From Pseudeuparius sepicola (taxonomy: Eukaryota; Arthropoda; Insecta; Coleoptera; Anthribidae): a stretch of DNA of 64,000 nt. The first letter of the stretch is position 1. Each line of letters begins with the position of its first letter. Location: assembly GCA_963920635.1 (NCBI GenBank), contig OY987298.1, positions 22,849,647 through 22,913,646 of the forward strand, in the 5' to 3' direction. The notes under the pieces were generated by a model. The model did not search any database. It saw nothing but the letters and a program-made list of their open reading frames with translations, and had not been told where the DNA came from. A program made the translations under genes and the position numbers. Positions 55,112 to 64,000 of the stretch are shown one piece after another.

Positions 55112-56857
55112 CACTGTGTCCCGGATAAGAATGAACAGCATGGGGATATTGCAAACGGTGAGAGATAGAGCAACGGTTAAATGGGGAAAAAGTTGCGCAA
55201 TTTTGAGGTCAATAAAATGGCACAAACAGATTCTAATATCTTTTTCGTTTTTGAGTTATTTTGAAAAAAGTAAAATTTTGGGTTTTCGATTTTATTTTTT
55301 TCTGAAGTTGTTATCACAGATAGAAAAAAAAAACACTTTCTTGGGCACTTTTTAACGGGCTTTAAGATGGCGTTTTTAGATTTGTTCTACAACGTTTCGT
55401 TTTGAGAAACCATTTTCAACTTTATTTTTACTTTATTCAACAAATACCATGATGTATGTATGACACGAAATATTTTTAAAATGTTTTGAGACAATTATAG
55501 TGATTATTCCTTTTTTTTCATTCATTTTTTTTTCTATTGCGGCCCTGTATTTAATAATAAGAAGTCTAAATATTAATCAGTATTGACAACAATTTATTTA
55601 CAGTTTATTTTTACTTCAAAACTTAATATTTTTAAATTTAAAATTTACACTTTTTTCTGTAAAATTTACAGATTATTCTGTAAAATTTACGCCCTTTTCT
55701 GTACATTTTATAGATTATTCTGTAAATTTTACAGAAAAAAGTGTAAATTTTACAGAATAATCTGTAAATTTTACAGAAAAAATGTGTAAAATTTACAGAT
55801 TTAAAAGTGTAAATTTTACAGAATAATCTGTAAATTTTACAGAAAAAAGTGTAAATTCTACAGAATAATCTGTAAAATTTACATAATAATCTGTAAAATT
55901 TACAGAAAAAGTGTATATTTTTAGGGAAAAAAAGACGTGGCCCCAGGACGCCTTCGTAGTTTTGGAGTAAATTCTTCGCTTTTTCTTATTGTCAGAAGAA
56001 AGCTTTAAGCCAACCAAACCAATAACTTTTGCTATTTATTAATTGCAACAATACATTCGTTCGGCCTCTACACTATTTCTGTGACGCAAGACGCAAGATA
56101 TAACATGCTGACATGTTAAATTTGTCGCCATTTGAAAAAGCATCCTCGATTTCTAATGATACAAATTGTTAACTAAATGATACAGTGGGAGTTATGACAA
56201 ATGACAAGGGGTTGGTTTCGTTGTTTCAAAGCCTTAGAGTGGGGGTTTTTATTTATTTTTTATTATCGTATGTGACTGTTATTAGTCTTTGCCGTCCTTT
56301 TTTAGTTCTCCAATAATTGAAAGATAAGTTGTAAGTTAAATTATTGTTGACAATACTGATTAATATTTAGACTTCTTATTATTAAATACAGGGCCGCATT
56401 AGAAAAAAATGAATGGAAAAAAAGGGAATTTTCAGAATAATTGTCTCAAAACATTTTAAAAATATTTCGTGTCATACATCATGGTATTTGCAATGAAAAG
56501 TGCTTTCAAAATCTGCAAAAAAATCCAGGTCCGTATTTAAAAAAATAAAGTTGAAGATGGTTTCTCAAAAACGAAACGTTGTAGAACAAATCTAAAAACG
56601 CCATCTTAAAGCCCGTTGAAAAGTGCCATAGGAAAGTGTTTTTATTTTTTTTCTATCTGTGATAACAACTTCAGAAAACTCAAAATTTTACTTTTTTCAA
56701 AATAACTCAAAAACGAAAAAAGATATTAGAAATCTGTTTGTGCCATTTTATTAACATCGAAATTGCGCAACTTTTTTCCCATTTAACCGTTGATATATCT
56801 CTCACCGTTTGCAATATCCCCATGCTGTTCATTCTTATCCGGGACACGGACACAGTG
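55112..56857. mobile_element. TA-flanked foldback (CACTGTGTCCCGGATAAGAA ends)
   Basis: A 1746-bp element. CACTGTGTCCCGGATAAGAA at 55112 pairs with TTCTTATCCGGGACACGG plus ACACAGTG ending at 56857, flanked by TA. The arms mirror ATGGGGATATTGCAAACGGT, TAACAACTTCAG and AATAATAAGAAGTCTAAATA. The loop carries an array of small palindromes (55640-55920) and unique sequence at 55920-56300. Confidence 0.75.
55640..55920. repeat. Array of palindromic GTAAATTTTAC units
   Basis: About eleven copies of CTGTAAAATTTACAG or close variants, each nearly self-complementary, spaced about 20-30 bp and separated by GATTATT or AAAAAAGT linkers. A run of this sort could fold into many small hairpins. Confidence 0.75.
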
Positions 56858-57741
56858 TATAGTATGGTATTAATTACTTCTTCAGTTACATAGGGAGTAT
56901 AACACGATTCCTGAGTTGTCTCATCCCAACCAGGCGCATATCGCATATTTTATTCATATTGTAAGTATAGTCATCCTTAGGGCAGAATGCCTGCGACGCA
57001 AGGGGGAAGAACTCATAAATATTATAGAATTACACAGTTCAGGGGCGTAGCTCAATTTTGTGTAACCCACTGACTTAATTTTCATATAATTGTTATTTAA
57101 TTTATAGTTAATATTATTCTTAACGGTGATGCCTTAGACTATGGAAGAAGGCAAACCCTTATAACATTGGCAATTATTTCTCGTGCTTGAGAACGCAACG
57201 TTATTCCCTGTTTACTCATTTTGCGCACATTAGCTCCCGAACATACGAAACGCCATTGAGCTCTCTGCCAAGCTTGCCGGCGCCGGCGGCAGAAAAAGTG
57301 AGCGCTGCCCAAATAAGCAGTTTACGTACTATAGAAACAGGCACAAAACGCGTTGGCTAACTGGTTTTGTCGGCCGGTTCGCTGGCAGAAGTGCTTTGTT
57401 GCCGTATTTCAAAGGCGATGGTAGACGCGACGATGTTGAAAAAATATAGTACGTGTTTTATTACACCGCGTTAAAAATAAATGATAAATAAAAATGAGTA
57501 AGTGGAGTTCAGAAATTCGGCTTCAATATGCTAAAACTTGTATTCGCCACTAAATAACGACTACTCTTATAGGAAATCTCGCAACGCTGCGTTGAACTAT
57601 ACAATCACTTCGAGAAAACGGATTTTGTTCCGTGTCGTGTAGTACAATGAAGGTATAAAAAGTTTTTGCATCTAGGGGTCTTGAGAAAAATAAGACAGTT
57701 GATAATTATTGTTAAATAACGACCATGATATTTTTGGAAAA
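56858..57741. other. Intergenic, with a GC-rich patch at 57230-57440
   Basis: GCCGGCGCCGGCGGC near 57278 and several CpGs stand out against the AT-rich background. No coding motif, TATA box or repeat end is convincing. Confidence 0.35.
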
Positions 57742-58634
57742 TTTATGACAATCAAGTCAGCCATGATAATAAAACTGACAATCAAGTAGGCTGTATAAGT
57801 TCAATATTTCTATTTCTTCTTAAAATTTTGCTATTGAAGCTGTTACTACTTACAATTTTAAAAAATGTCTTTGAAGGAAGAATGCTGTGATATTTTAAGT
57901 CTTTATCGAAAATAATAAAAGACCACGTATAAACTTTGAGGGAGTATTCTCGCAAATATCCAAATACAAATGCTCCGAGTGCTTCATTTGTATGTAAGCT
58001 GTATCGAAAATTAAAATCGACAGGAAATGTGATTAGCAAGAGAAAAATTGTGTTTAGGATATTATACTAAAATCGAGCAATCCTTACGCCTGGCCATTGA
58101 GTAAAAGAATATATATTTTATTCTTTTACTCAATGTGTTCAATGTCGTTCCGCGATCGGTAGGCTATAAAATTTCACCCGACTCGGCAACAGGGACGTGA
58201 TCGCAAAAGTGTAGTTACGCGGTTTTATCTTGTCGTTTTCAGCTATCTAGACACTGCCACAAATAATTTTGTCGATTTTCTGTACCATTTTAATTAAGCC
58301 AATAATTTTTTTCCGAAATATTTTGATGTAAACAATTGTAAAACTAAAATTAAATAAAGGTCGTGCCTCAGTGCAGCCCTGGCGAATATCTCAACGCACG
58401 TGCTCTTGTTTACGCCAGGCGTAAGAGTTGCTCGATTTTAGCATAGTGTAGACGAGAAAGAACGAATTTTAAATTATTTCAGAGGAAATAACGAAAAATC
58501 ACAGAGGGTTGCAGGGAGAATAACAGCTTCAGCAAGAAAATTTTAGACTAATCTGACTGGTAAATAGATATATTAATTTAACAGACAACTTGATTGTCAG
58601 ATTTATTATCATGGCTGACTTGATTTGTCATAAA
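57742..58634. repeat. Inverted repeat with 46-bp ends hosting a MITE
   Basis: 57742-57787 (ATGACAATCAAGTCAGCCAT...) recurs inverted at 58588-58634. The interior is mostly unpaired except for the MITE at 58066-58441. Confidence 0.6.
58066..58441. mobile_element. Small MITE with CTAAAATCGAGCAA ends
   Basis: CTAAAATCGAGCAATCCTTA at 58066 pairs with AAGAGTTGCTCGATTTTAG ending at 58441, and CGCCTGG pairs with CCAGGCG just inside. Near its left end is a near-perfect hairpin, GAGTAAAAGAATAtatattttattcttttactc (58100-58133; first and last blocks pair). Confidence 0.65.
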
Positions 58635-61600
58635 TGTTGTGCTATTGTTTGGCCTACTCGGATAGAACATCAGACACTTACCTTGAGACTATGTATCTAA
58701 TTTAATAGAGCTTCTCTGATAAATATCTCGGAAACGGTTGGAGGTAGATAGGTCGAATTATATATTGTTGGAATCAGAATTAAATATCAGAATTAAGTAA
58801 AGAATCATACAATAGTTAAATGGAATGTGTAAGTTGTAAAATAGAGAAAATCACTTTCATTTCCACTATAACCAGAAGTTATTTCAAAAAACTAAATATT
58901 CAGGAATACTACTTGAAGGTTCTCTAATGGTTGTGTAGATAAAAATTATTATCTTTTATTTGCAAAAAAATGTTTTTTTGCGATAACTATCGAATTCCCC
59001 TTAATTTTTACTAAAATATCATTTTTCGAATGAGGACTTTATGTTAACCTATCTCCTCGTAACACACTTTTTTATCCTAAAAACTAAGATTTTTCCGAAA
59101 AATATAATTTGAAAAAACTCGTTGCTTGTGACCAGTTAGATATGTGGTTAAAATTTTGGCACTTATTTCTGGGACACCCTGTCTATTGTGGTCTGTGAGC
59201 ACACAGTGAGCGCAATATACCTACAGTCTACAGTATATTTATTTCCAAGATGAAACTAATATAAACATGTGTATGCCGCTATAGTATCACAAAGTATTGA
59301 GTCATTCGCAGATGCTTTGTCTCAGCCGGCGACGTCTGATATAATCAGATCACGTGGACCCCACGCAGGGTGGCTTGTTTACGTTTTTTTCCGCATGACC
59401 ATCAGGTTTTTCTTTATACTCCGTTGATGAGAATATCTTACATCCTTCTGTTATGTGCTTGTCTCTAAAATTTATACCCATATAAGCATCTCCTCCCACA
59501 GAAAATATACACTGTATATTTTACATAACACTGTATATTTTCTGTGTCTCCCACAATGAATTTTAAGTACCTTACCGTACCATACCAACCATACGTTTAA
59601 AGGCTTATCTCCAATCGAATCCGAAGCTACAGCAGCAGCTGTGCTGTCGACATTTCTACCTACTTTTATTCCCGCCTGTAAGTGGCTTCCAATTACCCAG
59701 ATAGAGAAATTTAAACCCCCCAATTTACATTCAATGGAATTTAAAACACCAAAGTCAAAGCCGAATGCGCCGTTTCCAATACTTATGCAAATATTTTCCG
59801 ATTCGGCACTTTTCGGAATTTCCTCATAGAAATTCGATGCATAGCTTATAGCGCAATCGGCCAACTGTGCATTTTCCCTTCGACTGTTTCACAGAGAATT
59901 CCGAAAATCCTACAATGTTGTTTCATTCCCTAAAAAATTCGGGGCCCCGTTGTGTGTAAAAATCACTTTTGTGCGATAGAAAAATACCCGCTTCGGTTTA
60001 TTTTCTTTTGATTTGACGGGATGTGATATAACAGAACCAAATGGAGAAATGATCGAAATAATATTTTTCTGTTAATAATTCTGGACAATTGGAAATATTT
60101 CGAAAAAAAAAAACAAGTTATCGATTGCATAGATAAATAACCCATGAAAATTTTCCCGAATATAATAACACAACAAAAGTGGTAAAATAATGGATTACTT
60201 TCACTGATTGTTTTTAGATTTTAGTGACCATTACCACCTAAAAATAATGATTCTATCAGTTCCCTTCTACGATAATCCAGTGCGGGTATATCTGTCTCAT
60301 ATATGAAGCATTATACGCAAAGCCTTTCAGAATAGGCATTAAGCCAATAATCTGTTATCGCACACTACTATAGTTATAGACACAAATTACAAGGTGAATA
60401 TAATGGCAACAGTTGAGGGAGTGATAATTAACTTACAACATGTACGCATAGGTAGGTCAGGACTACGTGGGTTGTAAGGGTAAGGGTCATGGGAGTCTAT
60501 GCAGGGTGTGACTTTGATTAGTACATAGATGCCTGCACTAGTTTATGGTTAAATAAAGGATAACATTTTTCTATTGTGTGAAATCGTACGTCAAAATGTT
60601 GTTACAATGAAATGAAGTACAAGTGAATACGTTAAAATGTTATTTATTACAATAAGGAATTTGTTTATTGTCGAAAATAAGAAAAATTACTATCAAAAAT
60701 GTTCGATCTTTAAAACACAAAAATCGAAGACGTTCCTGATCTGAATACGAAAACACTGCTGGCACGAAAATGTCGCGCGAGCATTTAAAGTTTATTTTCT
60801 AGCACTGAGAATATTTGGACTATTGAATTCTACAGAGTACCTTAAAAACCTTCAAGTAGTCAACGCTGGTGATTTGCCACCGTTGCTCCAGGCTCCTTAT
60901 CGTTGTTAGTAGTTATGACCACGGCTAGACTCGAAACTTCAGGTTGGGTCGTGGACGACTCAAGCTGGGGCTAGTCGATGTGCGACACCCTGACAGACTG
61001 TGTCGAAAGGCTGGTGTGTTGGACTGTAGTCCGTTGTTGCTTTGCTCACTTACTTGGACGCATGTAAAGGAAAACGCAATAGAACAATCTCCGAAAAAAA
61101 CTGCAGTCGAAAACTCGATGCATTTAAAATGGTAAATGCTTAATTGCTTAAAATTAGAGATTTAAAAGAAATAAGGAAGCAATCTGTCCAGATTTCGTGA
61201 CTAAAATTTACTTATACCTACTCAACGCTCAACGTTGACTTAATAAATTTACTGTACTATATTTTGAGACTAAATTAAATTACTTACAAGATAAAAGACA
61301 ACATTAATACAAAACGAATCCCTAATAGGTACATCTCGAAATTTCAGCACTAAAACACAAAACACCGTCTCAGTGGGGCACGAATTTAACGCACGAGGCA
61401 CCTGAATTATACATTTAATGTCATTTGTGAAGCTTTATCCAACAAAAGAAAGTTTATGAAAATCGAGCTATAACTAAAAATTTTAGAGGAGTGGTTAGTC
61501 CAGTGGGACACACTGTATGTTATTATTTATTAGCCCTTATTGGTATATTTTTGAAAATACTAATATATTAGGTATTTGATATTTTGCAAGAAAAACCTTT

Positions 61601-61734
61601 TAGATGTAAATTATTATTGTAAAAACAATTTAAAATTTGTGGGCTTTTGAAAAATAATGTCTGCACAGCCTCAATAGGTACTTTTTGCAGTACTACGGTC
61701 GCGTCACCCCTCGAAATGTGTCAGATCCGCCACT
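58635..61734. other. Intergenic, with isolated transposon ends
   Basis: TTTCTGGGACACCCTG (ends 59181) and CCAGTGGGACACACTGTA (near 61500) look like right ends of TA-inserting MITEs without partners. AGATCCGCCACTG ending at 61735 resembles a hAT right end. No gene is recognised apart from the weak candidate at 59472. Confidence 0.4.
59472..59864 (-). CDS. Hypothetical open frame, 130 codons
   Basis: The ATG is at 59864. The protein begins MADCAISYASNFYEE and has a Gly-rich middle (SIGNGAFGFDFGVLN). Its composition is less AT-driven than the surroundings. No family is recognised. A donor-like ACG|GTAAGG on the same strand near 59575 would end an exon inside the frame, so only the first ~95 codons might be coding. 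Chance is a real alternative. Confidence 0.2.
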   Translation of the reverse strand: MADCAISYASNFYEEIPKSAESENICISIGNGAFGFDFGVLNSIECKLGGLNFSIWVIGSHLQAGIKVGRNVDSTAAAVASDSIGDKPLNVWLVWYGKVLKIHCGRHRKYTVLCKIYSVYFLWEEMLIWV

Positions 61735-62265
61735 GAAAATTTATTTATTTTAAATAATCAGTAAGTAAAAACAAAACCACGCAAATGACTAAACCGAGAG
61801 AGAGTCTCACTAGGGAGCCCGCAAAACTCGCGGATGAACACTACCAATGTGACATTTTTGATAGTATGGCAAGTAAAATTTCTGGTTGAATTTCAGTTTT
61901 TCTGTTTCTGCTTCATTTTATCAATCAATCAATCTTCTTCTCGATAATATAAATTCAACAGTAATTTATTTCAATCGGTCATCTTGGGAGGGCTTTGGCT
62001 TCCCGTTCAGCACTAAAGCAAATCAAATTGATTATGCCCTAGGAAATGAGATTAGAACCTACAGGACGACTCAATTATGAGGGTAGAATCGGAGAGTTGA
62101 TTTGCGGTGGACTCGGAACGGACAGTAAATAAAGAGAAACTATGTGACGAATGGAAGTTTTTGCAACCTGAAGAAAAACTACCAAAATTTACTGCTTTCC
62201 AAATTATAAATTTTGAAAAACCCTTACGACACCTATATTAAACTAAGGATCTGCATTCCTTTATA
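61735..62265. other. Intergenic, nothing recognised
   Basis: No gene or repeat boundary seen. A short frame at 61886-62080 has no recognisable motif. Confidence 0.35.
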
Positions 62266-62653
62266 TGGGATGTCCCAGAAAAGAAGGTCAAAATATGACG
62301 AATTAATGACACCCTTAAAAGATACAGCGGTTACAGTTGGATCTCAAAAACGCTTTTTAGTATATTTATGTCAATTTTAGAAATGTAGGGTTGAGTTACG
62401 GAACAAGTTATTTCTAATCTAAAAAACCTGTTTATCTCGAAAACATTGGTTTTTAAAACAAATTACATGATACGTAAAATGAGGGAAATAAAATTGTACA
62501 CCATCATATAAAGATGTCTCGTACACTCCATAGGTTTGGGATAAAAGATCATGTCCTCCAGCGAGTCCATTTGATTGAATATAGGTAAGTGTGGTTACGT
62601 TGACGTCAAGATTCTAGGCTTAATGGGTTGGCCTTCTTTTCTGGTACACCCTG
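62266..62653. mobile_element. TA-flanked MITE (GGGATGTCCCAGAAAAGAAGG ends)
   Basis: TGGGATGTCCCAGAAAAGAA at 62266 pairs with TTCTTTTCTGGTACACCCTG ending at 62653, with TA on both sides. It is 388 bp. Only the ends are inverted and the interior is unique. The first bases have decayed from the usual CAGGGTGTCCC. Confidence 0.65.
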
Positions 62654-64000
62654 TACAAATTCAATTCAAAATATTATTTCGAATACAAACAATGAAACAG
62701 CCGTCGCAATATTGTCAACTACAGTCCGACACACGAGAGAAGTCCAAAGTCTAATCGCCCATGCCCACATTAATAACATACGGACAGGCACTTAAAAAAT
62801 ATGTCTGGCAATTAGAGATGGTGTGGAACTGCGTTTTCTTGGAACAGGTACAACCTGTTCCAGTTCCAGGCAATACCTGTTCTTAAAAAACCTGTTCGAG
62901 TTCCAATATTATTAACTTCTAGTCTTCTAAGGCCGTGGTCTGAATCGCGCTGTCAGTGCTTACAGCGCTCAGATCGTTTACAACAGGTACGATTTGATTC
63001 ACTCGTTGACAACTCGTTTCGGACCGGTTGTAAATGCGCTAACAGGGACATGCCATTTTGAGATTATGTGGGCGTGAAGGTCGCAAAGTAACTAGTATTA
63101 TTGAATATCGAATCATTGATAAATATTGCTTCCGTTTCTAAGGAGGGTACGCTAAATAGTTTTTATAGTACAAATTTAAAATTTTGGTGAACGCAATGGC
63201 ATTGGGACAGGGCCCGGCACAGAACACGGGTCCAGTCACCGCCTTCACCGATCGACAGTTCACATTCACAGTTGTTCTATTCTATTACTACGAGTAGAGC
63301 TGAACTGGAACACAGCGGAACGGAACTGAACGAAACTAAGAATATTAATGTATTAATAGTATTGTATTTTAATGAATAAAAAATGTGTTTCCTATTTTAT
63401 TACAAAATTTCGGAAATAGAAGCCCCTCCCTTGACTCCAGCCTAGATCCGCCACCGCATACGGATGGCGCTTAGACTGAGTTTTTCATTGGCTTTCTCTC
63501 GTGTCTGTACTTATTTAAATGGCATTCATAAATATGTATCTATAGTATTGGTACATTGCAAAAAATCTAACTTGCCAAAGAACTCAACCTTGAACATCTA
63601 CGCATTTCTCGTCTATCAATAGCAATGGTGCAATAACCTGCCACCTACAAATAACTTTTCCAAGGAAACCACATTATAATAGATATATATGCCCGATAAA
63701 ATTTCAAAAAAACTAACCGCGACAAAAAAGTAGGTATACTGGTTATAAGGCGCAATTCAAATATGACAAATGGGTTGTTAGCGCCCCCAAGCCACACATT
63801 GTTCGATGAAAAATGCCTTCTAATTAAATTTCCATTCAAATTTTCCCCGTGCACGGTCTCGCCTGGTGCTAAACTGTTCGGGGAAAAGTAATCCAATACC
63901 GACGTCCGCGCACTTGAGCGATGGCTTCAATACTGTTACAGGTTATTGAATAAAAGAAAAACCACAGCTCGTTCGCTGATTGCTGCCACAATTCGCAATT
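62654..64000. other. Intergenic, with a degenerate hAT-like end
   Basis: GCCTAGATCCGCCACCG near 63440 resembles a hAT right end (compare AGATCCGCCACTG at 61723). GGAACAGG/CCTGTTCC words recur at 62840-62900. No gene is recognised. Confidence 0.35.

Noticed and set aside
55583..55789. Open frame with repeated FCKIYRLFCK-type peptides
   Set aside because: The peptide periodicity simply reflects the palindromic GTAAATTTTAC array.

Overview
The window looks like AT-rich, intron-containing arthropod nuclear DNA, most likely insect. The evidence is the set of mobile elements: a Ty3/Gypsy element with a Lys-tRNA-type primer site, hAT and PIF/Harbinger elements, a THAP exon, a Crypton-like recombinase remnant, and very many TA-flanked foldback MITEs with CAGGGTGTCCC-type ends. 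I cannot name the species. No intact single-copy host gene is evident. The only long intact coding regions are gag and pol of the retrotransposon.

Layout. 1-4.8 kb: a short hAT element (209-886) and a foldback studded with a repeated decamer (1471-2420). 4.8-15.7 kb: TA-flanked foldback elements, several inserted inside one another; a tRNA-like sequence at 13.64 kb; a ~120-bp tandem repeat at 14.4-14.96 kb; and a foldback at 15.05-15.72 kb. 15.7-22.4 kb: two THAP-domain exons (17.22-17.65 kb), a hairpin-motif cluster, and two clean foldbacks (18.99-19.96 and 20.68-21.39 kb). 22.5-25.24 kb: a large Foldback-like element whose arms are built of 20-bp and ~85-bp subrepeats, carrying a PIF/Harbinger insertion. 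25.2-26.5 kb: a degraded tyrosine-recombinase gene. 26.7-27.7 kb: another foldback.

28.0-44.4 kb: a large imperfect inverted duplication. Its right arm is split by a young 9.54-kb Gypsy-type LTR retrotransposon (33430-42971; gag at 36116, pol ending 40992). The uninterrupted left arm serves as an empty-site control for the insertion.

44.4-64 kb: a 1.8-kb palindrome (47197-49013), a hAT element with a transposase remnant (50335-51538), a second motif-studded foldback (51983-52839), a solo LTR (53622-54025), a foldback whose core is an array of palindromic GTAAATTTTAC units (55112-56857), and smaller MITEs at 58.07-58.44 and 62.27-62.65 kb.

The main themes are nested palindromes, several with the inner element at the symmetry axis of the outer one, and foldbacks that carry a short motif many times, with mirrored orientation and spacing in the clearest case. 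Functional links between genes are limited to the retrotransposon, where Gag and Pol are probably joined by -1 frameshifting at an A7 run.
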